A stretch of 58,049 nt of DNA from Deltaproteobacteria bacterium (GCA_029261835.1 JAJDAO010000097.1:1-58049); one strand, 5' to 3'. Shown: positions 7,281 to 14,678, numbered from the stretch's first letter. The notes: generated from the letters alone by a model not told the origin. Made by a program: numbers and translations.

Positions 7281-7802
7281 ATGATCAAGATGGTTCCCCA
7301 CTTCGCCACGTCCGACGGCAAGGTCCACGCCTCGCTGGACGGGGCCGTGGCCCATGAACGCCGGTCGATGGTGATCGACCTGCTGCTGTCCGTGCGCACC
7401 GGCTTCGGCCTCGCGCTCGGGCAGATCGACCAGACCGCCGATGTGATCTGCGGCAACGGCGACGATCTCGTGAAGGTGCTGTCGGCCGACCTGAAGCGCG
7501 GCCTGCACAACGGCGGCATGGTCAACCAGACGGGAGACAGCTACCTCGGCACCCGTCTGGCCGAGACCATGAGCCGCAGCACCCCGGCCGTGCTGAAGGC
7601 CAAGGACGCGGATGGCGCGGTGATCTACATCGGCGATCTCGTGTCGCTGATCAGCGAGGCTCCGGCCGACCGCGAGAAGTGGGGCGAGATCACCGAACGC
7701 CGCGTGCGCGGGATCGAGCCCGACGGAGCGCTGCTGTTCGACGACAAGCAGTGGAAGTGGCGCGGCGAGAGCCTGCGTAAGGCCAAGACCAAGGCGGCCT
7801 GA
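7281..7802 (+). CDS. hypothetical protein, 173 aa
   Basis: Starts MIKMVPHFATSDGKVHASLDG with AAGGAAAGGA upstream of ATG 7281. It contains helical stretches (VIDLLLSVRTGFGLALGQID) and a C-terminal part with GAVIYIGDLVSLISEAPADR and ITERRVRGIEPDGALLFDDKQW that resembles a small beta-barrel. The basic end is KAKTKAA. No family recognised. It is the first gene of a unit with its own promoter and operator-like repeat. Confidence 0.7.
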   Translation: MIKMVPHFATSDGKVHASLDGAVAHERRSMVIDLLLSVRTGFGLALGQIDQTADVICGNGDDLVKVLSADLKRGLHNGGMVNQTGDSYLGTRLAETMSRSTPAVLKAKDADGAVIYIGDLVSLISEAPADREKWGEITERRVRGIEPDGALLFDDKQWKWRGESLRKAKTKAA

Positions 7803-7803
7803 C

Positions 7804-7932
7804 ATGAAGCTCGTTGACCGCCTAGTCTGCGGGCTGATCCGCTGGCAGCTAGGCGGTCAAGATGTCGTGCTTCAGCGGGCCGGGGCCGATTGGGACGAGA
7901 ACTCTTCGCGGGCGAGCGGGCGCTGCTCTTGA
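7804..7932 (+). CDS. possible 42-aa protein overlapping a stem-loop
   Basis: A short frame from ATG 7804 (MKLVDRLVCGLIRWQLGG, then a polar tail) starts one base after the previous stop. Nearly a third of it is the inverted repeat 7814-7860, so the frame may be incidental to an RNA structure. It has weak coding support and is included because of its position between tightly packed genes. Confidence 0.35.
   Translation: MKLVDRLVCGLIRWQLGGQDVVLQRAGADWDENSSRASGRCS
7814..7860 (+). promoter_or_regulatory. 12-bp perfect inverted repeat, long stem-loop
   Basis: TTGACCGCCTAG (7814-7825) and CTAGGCGGTCAA (7849-7860) are exact complements. The 23-base loop can itself pair (CTGC with GCAG, GCGG with CCGC), giving a long hairpin. 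No T-run follows. It lies about 95 bases upstream of the dihydrofolate reductase start and could be a regulatory RNA element or a protein-binding palindrome. Confidence 0.5.
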
Positions 7933-7954
7933 ACGTCCCGATAAGGATTCACTG

Positions 7955-8371
7955 ATGGCCGGTGTTCATCTCATAGCCGCCGTGGGGCTCTCCGGGCAGA
8001 TCGGCCTAGACGGTGAAGTGCCGTGGCATGGCCGCCCGGAGTTCGCCGAGCACACCGCGCGCGATCTCGCCGAGTTCGCCCGGCTGACTGCTGGCGGCGT
8101 CCTGATCATGGGCTCGGTCACGGCCGCCAAGCTGCCGCCTACCTTCCGGCCAAAGGACCGCAGCATCGTCGTCTGGCGGCGGCACTACGACCCGGAAGAC
8201 GTGATCCGGCACTACCGGAAACAGGACCGCGACGTGTGGGTGTGCGGCGGTCAGAAGGTCTACGAAACGCTGATCCCCTACGTGGATTGGCACCACATTT
8301 CGGTCATCCCCTACGACGGCCCGGCCGACCGTTTTCTGCCGCCGATCTTGCCCCATTGGAGCGCTGCATGA
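7955..8371 (+). CDS. folA: dihydrofolate reductase
   Basis: Reduces dihydrofolate with NADPH to supply one-carbon units for thymidylate and purine synthesis. The start MAGVHLIAAVGLSGQIG followed by GEVPWHGRPEF is the classic DHFR N-terminus. Later come VLIMGSVTAAKLP, a central strand IVVWRR, and VWVCGGQKVYETLIP, which is the conserved GG-x-x-hY nucleotide-binding turn. At 138 residues it is shorter than the usual 155-165, with loops trimmed. AAGGA precedes ATG 7955. No thymidylate synthase is visible, so it would serve the host enzyme or fill a virion role. The last base overlaps the next gene (ATGA). Confidence 0.88.
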   Translation: MAGVHLIAAVGLSGQIGLDGEVPWHGRPEFAEHTARDLAEFARLTAGGVLIMGSVTAAKLPPTFRPKDRSIVVWRRHYDPEDVIRHYRKQDRDVWVCGGQKVYETLIPYVDWHHISVIPYDGPADRFLPPILPHWSAA

Positions 8372-8592
8372 CCGACATCAACGTCTTCGTGAAGAACCCG
8401 ATCATCCCGGACTACCATGTCGCGCTCGTGGTCAAACACAGCGCCGGGCCGGAGACGATCTGGTTCGGCCGGATGCAGGACATCCCCGAGGCCGAGTTCA
8501 ACCGGGCCGACGAGGCCCACGTCAACGACTGGACCTACGCCTACATCTCGACGAAGGCTGAAGCCACTGGAAAAGGATACCCCGTCCAATGA
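8368..8592 (+). CDS. hypothetical protein, 74 aa
   Basis: Starts MTDINVFVKNPIIPDYHVAL with GGAG at good spacing and an ATGA overlap with the DHFR stop. Alternating hydrophobic strands and a C-terminal WTYAYISTKAEATG suggest a small alpha/beta protein. No family recognised. Tight coupling with DHFR and the 8589 gene indicates co-translation. Confidence 0.65.
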   Translation: MTDINVFVKNPIIPDYHVALVVKHSAGPETIWFGRMQDIPEAEFNRADEAHVNDWTYAYISTKAEATGKGYPVQ

Positions 8593-8996
8593 ACCGCCAC
8601 GACCGCCGCGCGGTCGCCGCCGCAGTGCCGCCCCCGAAAATCTACCCGGCCGAGAAGGTGCAGACCATCGTCTCGCGCCCCGACGGTCGCCCGGAAGCCT
8701 ACGACCCGCCCGAGGGCTTCGACAACGCCCCCTGCGCCGTGTGCGTGCAGGAAGGCAGGGTCGGGCTGCGCTACAAGCGCGGCGAGATCGTCATGGCCTC
8801 GCCGATCGACAGCAGCGACGGCAACGCGCATCTGGTGTGCCTCGGCCATCTGCCGAAGAACATCGTGATCTTCGATCCCGTCACGGGCGTCTGCCGCAAC
8901 CGCGACGGCTCCTACACGTGGCGCGAGGACGAGCCCGACATGAACATCCCCTACGTCGCGCCCAAGGATCACGGGAAGCTCGACGATGCGGTGTGA
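8589..8996 (+). CDS. hypothetical protein, 135 aa
   Basis: Begins MNRHDRRAVAAAVPPPK, a start common in small phage proteins. The middle has APCAVCVQEGRVGLRYKRGE and then NAHLVCLGHLPKNIVIF, whose CxxC and later Cys/His could bind a metal. It ends VAPKDHGKLDDAV. It overlaps both neighbours by a few bases. No function assigned. Confidence 0.65.
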   Translation: MNRHDRRAVAAAVPPPKIYPAEKVQTIVSRPDGRPEAYDPPEGFDNAPCAVCVQEGRVGLRYKRGEIVMASPIDSSDGNAHLVCLGHLPKNIVIFDPVTGVCRNRDGSYTWREDEPDMNIPYVAPKDHGKLDDAV

Positions 8997-9078
8997 AACC
9001 TGCCACGTCTCGGCCGACGGCCGGGTCTTCGAAATCCAGAACGAGGGGGTGCCCGATGGAGCCGCAACTGCGACCTGA
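8986..9078 (+). CDS. possible 30-aa CxxC microprotein
   Basis: A short frame, MRCETCHVSADGRVFEIQNE plus ten residues, bridges the gap between 8589-8996 and 9056-9730 and overlaps both. It has a CxxC pair and GGGAAG upstream at usable spacing. It could be a real coupling microprotein, but coding evidence is thin. Confidence 0.35.
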   Translation: MRCETCHVSADGRVFEIQNEGVPDGAATAT

Positions 9079-9730
9079 CCTGCCGGACGGAGCGGTCATG
9101 GACAACGGCATGAAGAACCAGACGACGAGCGCGGACCGCTTCTTCGGCCGCTCGACGATTTGGGGCAAGGACGGCGAGCATCGCACGCCCTACATGACCC
9201 GCTGGTGGATCGGCCGTCTCCGGCTGCACATCTTCCACCGGGGCGACCAAGACCCGGATTGCCACGATCACCCGTGGGACTTCTGGACCCTCCCCTTCAC
9301 CGCCTACGTCGAAGAGGTTGCGACCTACTCGTCCTTCAAGGCGCTGGAAGACATGAAGGCCATGCGCGCCGACGGCCTGTCCGACGACGAGATCAACGCC
9401 GCGATTGCAGGCGGCCGCAAGGTCGGCTTCACGATGATCCGGCAGATCGTCCCGGCATGGCGGCCGACCTTCCGGGCGGCCACGCACACGCACCGCGTTC
9501 TCGGCCCCTACACCGGCCCGAAGCCCCACGACGACCTCGACATCTATGGCGAGGGTCGCCGGATTTTCCCCGGAGAGCTTTACGGTGACGGCAAGATCAT
9601 CACCCTCGTCTGGCGATCCGAGATTAAGCGCAAGTGGGGCTTCCTGAAGGCCCACGAGGGCAAGTGGTGCTGGATCGCGTGGAGGGAATACGTCTTCGGC
9701 GAAGGCGGGAAGAGCGCCCCATGCGAGTAA
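9056..9730 (+). CDS. cupin-like protein, 224 aa
   Basis: The core has DPDCHDHPWDFWTLPFTAYV, then FRAATHTHRVLGPY, a pair of His-containing strands typical of metal-binding RmlC-like cupins. A Trp-rich end follows (ITLVWRSEIKRKWGFLK and WCWIAWREYV). Similar proteins occur in several phages with unknown substrates. Between the two His motifs lies a helical insertion (EDMKAMRADGLSDDEINAAI). ATG 9056 is favoured by GAGGGGG upstream; ATG 9098 is an alternative. The fold assignment is by pattern only. Confidence 0.65.
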   Translation: MEPQLRPDLPDGAVMDNGMKNQTTSADRFFGRSTIWGKDGEHRTPYMTRWWIGRLRLHIFHRGDQDPDCHDHPWDFWTLPFTAYVEEVATYSSFKALEDMKAMRADGLSDDEINAAIAGGRKVGFTMIRQIVPAWRPTFRAATHTHRVLGPYTGPKPHDDLDIYGEGRRIFPGELYGDGKIITLVWRSEIKRKWGFLKAHEGKWCWIAWREYVFGEGGKSAPCE

Positions 9731-9796
9731 GGCACTACCGCGCCGCCCACCACCCTCGTTGAAAGACGAGTAAACCGCAACCCGGAGAACTACGCC

Positions 9797-10372
9797 ATGC
9801 AAACCCAACCGCACCTGCCGGGCCTCGCCCGGAAAACCGTCAACTTCCCCTCCCTGCGCGCCGCCAACGTCGCCCGGCAGCAGGAGTGGGACCCGTCCAA
9901 CGTGGTCGATTTCTCGTGGCGTTGCAATGAGCTTGCCGGTGAGGCGGGCGAAGTCTGCAACATCCTGAAGAAGCTGCACCGCGAGAAGCACGGTCTGCCC
10001 GGCTCCCGCGCGGTCAAGGACGATCTCGCCGAGGAACTGGCCGACGTGGTGATCTGCGTCGATCTGGTCGCCATGACGGCCGGGATCGACCCGGTGGGCG
10101 AGCACGTCACGCCGCAGGCGACCTACTCGGAACTGACGGACGCTGGCAACGGACTGGCCGCGCGCGTCGGGATGGTCTCGGCTCTGCTCTTCCCGAACAA
10201 CGGGCAGATCGACCGGCCGATCCTCGCCGAACGGCTCCGTCTCGTGGTGCAGACCGTCAGCACGATCGCCCGGATGCAGGACATCGACATGCCGACGGCC
10301 ATCGCCATGAAGTTCAACAGCACCAGCCACAGGGTCGGTCTGTCCACCACATTGCGATACACCGACGATTGA
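9797..10372 (+). CDS. MazG-like nucleotide pyrophosphohydrolase
   Basis: MazG-type enzymes hydrolyse nucleoside triphosphates or (p)ppGpp-related nucleotides. The signature helices are present: RCNELAGEAGEVCNILKKL gives the ExxE pair and DDLAEELADVVICVDLVA gives the ExxD pair that bind magnesium. The 191-residue length includes a second helical repeat (QTVSTIARMQDIDMPTAIAM) and ends KFNSTSHRVGLSTT, which resembles the conserved KFNxxSxRxG end of all-alpha NTPases. The likely role is to adjust the nucleotide pool or alarmone level during infection. It follows the cupin gene after a 66-base gap. Confidence 0.85.
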   Translation: MQTQPHLPGLARKTVNFPSLRAANVARQQEWDPSNVVDFSWRCNELAGEAGEVCNILKKLHREKHGLPGSRAVKDDLAEELADVVICVDLVAMTAGIDPVGEHVTPQATYSELTDAGNGLAARVGMVSALLFPNNGQIDRPILAERLRLVVQTVSTIARMQDIDMPTAIAMKFNSTSHRVGLSTTLRYTDD

Positions 10373-10397
10373 CAATCAACCGTCAGTAGTCTATATA
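10369..10397 (+). promoter_or_regulatory. consensus sigma70 promoter
   Basis: A consensus TTGACA (10369-10374) is followed after exactly 17 bases by TATATA (10392-10397). It starts on the last codons of the MazG gene, 41 bases before ATG 10438. This is the best promoter in the window and should be strongly recognised by host RNA polymerase. Confidence 0.75.
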
Positions 10398-10437
10398 CGC
10401 GGCCTAGGCCGTATTCCAGGCAACCGAGAGACCACAC

Positions 10438-11130
10438 ATGACAACGATCTTCCCCGCCCCACCGGGCTCCTATCTGGTCGAGCGCCACCCCGACGAAAAA
10501 CAAACCAAGCGCACGCCGGTCATCGGCTACTACCACGTGCAGGGCGCAATGGCCTTCCCGATCTGCGCTATCGCCCACGGCGGGCTGACCCGCTACCGGG
10601 CACTCATGACCCCGGACGGCTTCGTCACCGACGCCTCGGTCGGTCTCGTCTTCGAATCGCTTCCCGAGTGGGAGAAGGTCGCCGACTCCGAAGGCTACAA
10701 GACCATGAAATTGAGCGCGGCCGTCGTCACCGAAGTCCGTGTCGCCTTGCCGGTCGAAGAGCCCGAGGATCAGGTCGAGGAACAGCCCGAGTCCGAGAGC
10801 CGTATGGACCCCAAGACGGCCGAGAAGCTGGCGCCGGCGGGCAAGACCCTCAACAACACCCGCCTGCCGGACAAGCCGAAGGGCAAGCCGCAGTTGTTCC
10901 AAACGACATCGTTCTGGCGGATCGCGGGGCAGGACGCGATCTTCATGGTTGAGGGCGGCGTCGAGGCTCCGGCCAAGAACGACACCACTTTCGAGAAGAT
11001 CAAGCGCGACGACTATCAGGCCATGAAGCGTGCCGGGGCGACCGTCCGCGACTGGCCGCTCGTCGATGACGGCTCTGCGGCCGCAGGCGAGGCCGAGGAC
11101 GACGAGGACGATGGCTCCGGGCTGATCTAG
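10438..11130 (+). CDS. hypothetical protein with SSB-like acidic C-terminus, 230 aa
   Basis: Residues 1-90 look like a small alpha/beta domain (PVIGYYHVQGAMAFPICAIA). A linker rich in Glu/Pro follows (EEPEDQVEEQPESESRMDPK), then a second domain (LFQTTSFWRIAGQDAIFMVE), then an acidic end EAEDDEDDGSGLI. This tail matches those of the phage SSB-like protein (51209) and primase (54341), so I infer a role in DNA metabolism. No enzymatic motif is seen. The consensus promoter at 10369 implies high expression. Confidence 0.7.
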   Translation: MTTIFPAPPGSYLVERHPDEKQTKRTPVIGYYHVQGAMAFPICAIAHGGLTRYRALMTPDGFVTDASVGLVFESLPEWEKVADSEGYKTMKLSAAVVTEVRVALPVEEPEDQVEEQPESESRMDPKTAEKLAPAGKTLNNTRLPDKPKGKPQLFQTTSFWRIAGQDAIFMVEGGVEAPAKNDTTFEKIKRDDYQAMKRAGATVRDWPLVDDGSAAAGEAEDDEDDGSGLI

Positions 11131-11208
11131 CCCCGGCACCCCGCAACGCGCCTAGGCGGCCGCCTGCGCCGCCGGGCGACCCCATCCAACGAAGAAGGAT
11201 CATTGATC

Positions 11209-11526
11209 ATGGCGAACAAGAAGCCCGACGCCGACGCCAAGCGCGCGGCCGATCTGGTGGGCGACGACGACATGCCGTCCGGCCACAACAGCCAGACCGT
11301 CGCCGCGCAGCAGCTTCGCTCGTTCATCGAACGGCTGGAGCGGCTGGACGAGGAAAAGAAGACGATCACCGACGACCGCAAGGAAGTCATGGCCGAGGCT
11401 AAGGGCAACGGCTTCGATACGAAGGCGATCGGCGTGATCATCAAACTGCGGAAGAAGGATGCTGCCGAACGGCAGGAGGAAGAGGCCATCGTTGACCTCT
11501 ACAAGTCCGCCCTCGGGATGGAGTAG
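11209..11526 (+). CDS. gapR: GapR/DUF2312 family nucleoid-associated protein
   Basis: The 105-residue protein contains the family core: VAAQQLRSFIERLERLDEEK, DRKEVMAEAKGNGFDTKAIG, LRKKDAAERQEEEAIVDLYK. In Caulobacter, GapR is a tetrameric clamp on over-twisted AT-rich DNA ahead of replication and transcription forks, and it stimulates topoisomerases. A phage copy could coat phage DNA, help its replication or compete with the host protein. ATG 11209 has AAGGA nine bases upstream; TTG 11203 is a weaker alternative. The family's restriction largely to Alphaproteobacteria supports the host guess. The N-terminal 25 residues are polar and variable. Confidence 0.9.
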   Translation: MANKKPDADAKRAADLVGDDDMPSGHNSQTVAAQQLRSFIERLERLDEEKKTITDDRKEVMAEAKGNGFDTKAIGVIIKLRKKDAAERQEEEAIVDLYKSALGME

Positions 11527-11532
11527 TGACCG

Positions 11533-11844
11533 ATGGCCGACGACAGGGGTCCAGTCCGCCAGCCCCGGCCCGCGTGGGCCACGCTGGAAGTCATCATCGC
11601 CCGGCTGGCGGCCACCGGGCGGCTGAAGCAATTCAGCGTCGTGCAATCCGAGGATCGGTTTCAGGCCAGCGTCCAGCGATCGGACCGCAAGTCCTACGGC
11701 TGCTCGGTCAAACCGACGGCACTGGAAGCGGTGCTGGACTGCCTCGGGCCGATGGCCTTCCAGTCATGGGAGGATTTTCTTGGGATCGACGGCCCGGACG
11801 CCGCCGCCCCTGAAGACGAAGACGATGGAATGCGCCTGATTTGA
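11533..11844 (+). CDS. hypothetical protein with acidic LI tail, 103 aa
   Basis: A small protein with an N-terminal Pro-rich start, a helix (LEVIIARLAATGRLKQFSVV), strands around QASVQRSDRKSYGCSV and a second helix. It ends PEDEDDGMRLI, the acidic-plus-LI ending seen in several replication proteins of this phage. It lies six bases after gapR and is probably co-transcribed. Family not recognised. Confidence 0.65.
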   Translation: MADDRGPVRQPRPAWATLEVIIARLAATGRLKQFSVVQSEDRFQASVQRSDRKSYGCSVKPTALEAVLDCLGPMAFQSWEDFLGIDGPDAAAPEDEDDGMRLI

Positions 11845-11855
11845 GGGGATCGCCT

Positions 11856-12095
11856 ATGTCGAAAGCGCAGCCTAGCCGCGCAGACCGAGAGCTTCTGGTC
11901 CTGTGCCGGGAATTCGGTCTGCACGACGCCGAGATCAAGATCGGCAAGAAGCACCACAAACTATTCATCGGCGGGAAGCTCGTGCGAGTTCTCTGCCACG
12001 GCAACAAGAGCTACGCCGGGGATCGCGGGATCAAAAACGCGGTCGCCGACATTCGCAGGCTGGCCCGAGGGCGAACGAACGAGGCGCACGTATGA
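11856..12095 (+). CDS. hypothetical small basic protein, 79 aa
   Basis: MSKAQPSRADRELLVLCREF leads into a basic segment (AEIKIGKKHHKLFIGGKLVR) resembling a short hicA/dsRBD-like alpha/beta hairpin, then GIKNAVADIRRLARGR. It could bind nucleic acid, but no family is assigned. GAGG lies upstream of ATG 11856. The stop overlaps the methyltransferase start (ATGA). Confidence 0.65.
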   Translation: MSKAQPSRADRELLVLCREFGLHDAEIKIGKKHHKLFIGGKLVRVLCHGNKSYAGDRGIKNAVADIRRLARGRTNEAHV

Positions 12096-12868
12096 CGATC
12101 TACCGGGGCGTGCCCCTCACCGACATCCCGCAGGGGCACTACCGGACCGTGCTGGCCGATCCGCCTTGGAAGTTCCTCACGCGCTCGGCCAAGGGGCTCG
12201 GGAAGAGCCCGGACAAGCACTACAAGACCATGACCATCGACGAGATCAAGGCCCTGCCGGTGCGCGATGTCTGCGCCCCGGACGCCGTGCTGCTCATGTG
12301 GGTCATCGACACCCACGCCGAACTCGCCTTCGACGTGATCCGGGCATGGGGCTTCAAATACAAGACCGTCGGGCTCTATTGGGCCAAGACCACGCAGGAC
12401 GGCAAGAGCTTCCCGATCGGCACTGGCTTCTGGACGCGGGCGAACCCCGAGCACGCCCTGCAATGCGCCACGCCCTGCCGGTATTGCGACGACTCCGGCT
12501 GGTTCTACGGCGACCCCGATCTCGGCCCCTGCGGCTGCGGCGCGGGCGAACAGGAGGTGGAGCGGAGCCTGCTGGCGACCCGAGGCCAGCCGAAGCGGCA
12601 GGACGCCGGGGTGCCCCGCCTCATGGTCTCGCCCCGGCGCGAGCACTCCCGCAAGCCGGACGAAACCCACGAGCGCGTCGAGCGGCTGGTCAAAGGCCCC
12701 TATCTCGAAATGTTCTCCCGGACGGATCGCGAGGGATGGGACTGTTGGGGAATCGAAGCCGGGATGTATGCTGCTCTCAATTTCCCGGTGCGCCCATACG
12801 AGCGCGAGAACATGACGCTGCTCGGCTTCGGCGACGATCTCGATCAGATCGCGGAGAGCCTGATATGA
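12092..12868 (+). CDS. MT-A70 family adenine methyltransferase with Cys-rich insertion
   Basis: DPPW at residues 23-26 is the catalytic motif of MT-A70 enzymes, which methylate adenine N6 in DNA or RNA using SAM. Later family words are VLLMWVIDTHAELAFDVI, YKTVGLYWAKT, LLATRGQPKR, SPRREHSRKPDE and YLEMFSR. Between FWTRAN and LLATRG, which are normally almost adjacent, lies an insertion of about 35 residues (123-158) with Cys125, 129, 132, 147 and 149, a likely zinc site. Its role would be host epigenetic mimicry or restriction avoidance. ATGA overlaps on both sides place it in one operon with 11856 and 12865. Confidence 0.85.
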   Translation: MTIYRGVPLTDIPQGHYRTVLADPPWKFLTRSAKGLGKSPDKHYKTMTIDEIKALPVRDVCAPDAVLLMWVIDTHAELAFDVIRAWGFKYKTVGLYWAKTTQDGKSFPIGTGFWTRANPEHALQCATPCRYCDDSGWFYGDPDLGPCGCGAGEQEVERSLLATRGQPKRQDAGVPRLMVSPRREHSRKPDETHERVERLVKGPYLEMFSRTDREGWDCWGIEAGMYAALNFPVRPYERENMTLLGFGDDLDQIAESLI

Positions 12869-12993
12869 ACCTCACCGACATGCAGAAGCGCTACCTGTGG
12901 CTGGCCGGGTCGTTCCCGGACCGGGTGCTGGCTGGACGGCAAAATCGTGAGGAGTGGCGGCTACCTGCTGTCCGGATTGGGGATGACCGATGA
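12865..12993 (+). CDS. hypothetical protein, 42 aa
   Basis: MNLTDMQKRYLWLAGSFPDR is followed by a basic tail. The frame is joined to the methyltransferase by ATGA and to the next gene by another ATGA, so all three appear translationally coupled. It is too short for family assignment. Confidence 0.5.
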   Translation: MNLTDMQKRYLWLAGSFPDRVLAGRQNREEWRLPAVRIGDDR

Positions 12994-13205
12994 CGATACT
13001 GAAGGACGGCCGCGAGCGCGCGATTGAGTGCGACGAATGCCCGGCCACGACCGACCCGTTCGACAAGGACGACTTCAACCAAATGGTCGAGACCGCCAAG
13101 AAGGACGGCTGGTCGATCAAGCTCGTAGGAGGGGAGTGGTCGCACCGCTGCCCGGACTGCAAGGGCGGCGACCGGCTGGCGGCCGCCCGAGCGAAGTTCG
13201 GTTAG
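12990..13205 (+). CDS. zinc-ribbon-like protein, 71 aa
   Basis: Two CxxC pairs, ECDECPAT near residue 14 and HRCPDCKGG near residue 54, flank a helix and strand (FNQMVETAKKDGWSIKLVGG). This is a typical small zinc ribbon, possibly nucleic-acid binding or an adaptor. It is the last gene of the rightward early cluster. Its stop codon (TAG 13203-13205) overlaps that of the convergent lysis-module gene, leaving no room for a separate terminator. Confidence 0.7.
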   Translation: MTILKDGRERAIECDECPATTDPFDKDDFNQMVETAKKDGWSIKLVGGEWSHRCPDCKGGDRLAAARAKFG

Positions 13206-13678
13206 GTCTGCTGGAAGACGATGACGCAGGCGGCCGCCAAGCCGCCGAGGATCAGACCGGCGATCAGAAGTTTCCGGTCACGACCGTAGAAGATGCCGAG
13301 ACCGTAGTCCGGGGCCGTGACCTTCAGGGTGGCGGCCACCACGGCAAGGTAGCGACCCGCCAGCCCGGCGAACGCGGTCTGCTGCCCGGCGTCGGCAGAC
13401 ACCAGCACAATCGAAGAGCCGATCAGCAGGCTCGTCGCGATCCAGTGGGTGGCCATGCCGAGGGTCATCTGCCGAACACGGTCGTAGGGGCGGTGCCCCA
13501 AGAGCACGGACCACAGCAGTTGCCCGAAGGTGACGGCCACACCGACCATCGCGCCGACGAAGAGCCCGTTCATGAGGATCAGCATGGATCGCGGCGGGAG
13601 GGCCGCGTAGAGGGCGAGGAAGATCGCGCCCGACAACAGGATGCCAAGGACGAGCTTATTTCCGAGTTTCGTGAGCAT
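13202..13678 (-). CDS. four-helix membrane protein in lysis module, 158 aa
   Basis: There are four hydrophobic segments: LVLGILLSGAIFLALYAALP, LILMNGLFVGAMVGVAVTFG, WIATSLLIGSSIVLVSA and LIAGLILGGLAAACVIVF. Its position after endolysin, spanins and a holin-like gene suggests an accessory membrane protein of lysis, perhaps a holin or antiholin, but the size and topology do not match a named class. It overlaps the upstream 13656 gene by 23 bases. Confidence 0.65.
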   Translation of the reverse strand: MLTKLGNKLVLGILLSGAIFLALYAALPPRSMLILMNGLFVGAMVGVAVTFGQLLWSVLLGHRPYDRVRQMTLGMATHWIATSLLIGSSIVLVSADAGQQTAFAGLAGRYLAVVAATLKVTAPDYGLGIFYGRDRKLLIAGLILGGLAAACVIVFQQT

Positions 13679-13853
13679 GTCCGGTCCGTCCTGTTACCGT
13701 GTCGTTTTCGTGAAGCAATTCTTTGATCGTCGCTTCGAACCGGCTCGCGGCCGATTCCAACTTCTGCCGAGAGGCCGTCACTTGCTCACGGACGACGGCG
13801 CGCGATCCATCGTGAGGCTTGAAAATGCACTTCAGGACATCCGACATCGCCAT
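13656..13853 (-). CDS. hypothetical protein, 65 aa
   Basis: A polar helical protein (MAMSDVLKCIFKPHDG, then VVREQVTASRQKLESAASRF and EATIKELLHEND). It has no membrane segment. It sits between two membrane-protein genes of the lysis module and overlaps the downstream one. The second Met (13847) is an alternative start. Its role could be a cytoplasmic regulator of the holin, by position only. Confidence 0.55.
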   Translation of the reverse strand: MAMSDVLKCIFKPHDGSRAVVREQVTASRQKLESAASRFEATIKELLHENDTVTGRTGHAHETRK

Positions 13854-13858
13854 GTGGT

Positions 13859-14098
13859 TTACTCCGGGGCTCGACCGCGCAGAAGAAGGTCCGAAAGACG
13901 ATTCAACGCAGCGGCCGTGGCCTCGTTGGCCTTAACACTTTCCCGACCTACCTCATACAACGTATCGTGCAATTCTTGGTTCCTGTTGTAGAGCTTGTGG
14001 GCCGCAAAGCCCAAGGCGAGGATCATCAAGCCGGGGAGCCCCTGCCCTAGGAGCATAGAGACTATGCTGGTAACTGCACTGTCCATCTCCCCGACCAC
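13859..14098 (-). CDS. holin-like single-pass membrane protein, 79 aa
   Basis: One hydrophobic segment (LPGLMILALGFAAHKLY, residues about 22-38) is followed by a long amphipathic helix (NRNQELHDTLYEVGRESVKA and on to LSDLLL). This arrangement is seen in small phage holin-like proteins. The GTG at 14098 and ATG at 14086 are both possible starts. It lies directly downstream of the spanin genes. Confidence 0.6.
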   Translation of the reverse strand: MVGEMDSAVTSIVSMLLGQGLPGLMILALGFAAHKLYNRNQELHDTLYEVGRESVKANEATAAALNRLSDLLLRGRAPE

Positions 14099-14125
14099 CC
14101 CCTCGGAATCAAGATAGGGGCAAGT

Positions 14126-14422
14126 CTAACCCGAAAAGCCGGATTGAACACCCCTGTAGAATTGACGGAGATCGCGGGCTTTCCTCTTGCTGCACGCAGC
14201 ATAAACCCGGTTTTCCCCAATAACGCCCACGGCGTCGGCCACGGTGTCGATCGGCCCTACGCCGGGGTCCGCGCAATCGGCCTGAAGGGCGGGCGGAATG
14301 TCCGGCAGTTGCGGCGCGACGGATACCGGGGGATTACCGGATGTTGCGCAGCCGCTCAAGCACGTCGTCAGGAATATCGCACACACCAGCGCCGCGCTCG
14401 GCCAATTCACGAAGGATCGCAT
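14126..14422 (-). CDS. Rz1-like outer-membrane spanin lipoprotein
   Basis: The signal peptide AALVCAIFLTTCLSGCATSG contains a lipobox with acylated Cys near residue 25. A Pro-rich mature segment follows (NPPVSVAPQLPDIPPAL), as in Rz1 o-spanins. The start lies inside the Rz gene in a different frame, overlapping by 89 bases, which is the classic nested Rz/Rz1 layout. With Rz it should span the periplasm and fuse inner and outer membranes in the last step of lysis. The two later Cys residues could form a disulphide. Confidence 0.8.
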   Translation of the reverse strand: MRSFVNWPSAALVCAIFLTTCLSGCATSGNPPVSVAPQLPDIPPALQADCADPGVGPIDTVADAVGVIGENRVYAACSKRKARDLRQFYRGVQSGFSG

Positions 14423-14678
14423 TTCGTTCCTCTTCTAGCGTGTCCATCTCACGCTCGGTTTCCTGCCGCTGCCGCTCGGCCCCGGCGAGCGCCTGCTGCG
14501 CTGCGTCCCGCTGGCGGATGATCTCGTCGAGCGTGCGCTGAAGCTGTTCGGCCTGACACTCTTCCCGAGCCGCGTCGGCCGCTTGATCCCGCTGGTAGAC
14601 CGTCCACGCCACGAAGGCGAGGACAATCAGGATCACGCGGCCCGCCGGCCCGAGGAAGAACGTCAGGATGCCAGCCAT
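14334..14678 (-). CDS. Rz-like inner-membrane spanin
   Basis: An N-terminal transmembrane anchor (GRVILIVLAFVAWTVYQRD) is followed by about 75 residues of heptad-like coiled coil (QLQRTLDEIIRQRDAAQQAL, ETEREMDTLEEERNAILREL). That is the i-spanin plan. The 114-residue length is close to family norms. It starts one base after the endolysin stop and contains the start of the Rz1-like gene. Confidence 0.82.
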   Translation of the reverse strand: MAGILTFFLGPAGRVILIVLAFVAWTVYQRDQAADAAREECQAEQLQRTLDEIIRQRDAAQQALAGAERQRQETEREMDTLEEERNAILRELAERGAGVCDIPDDVLERLRNIR

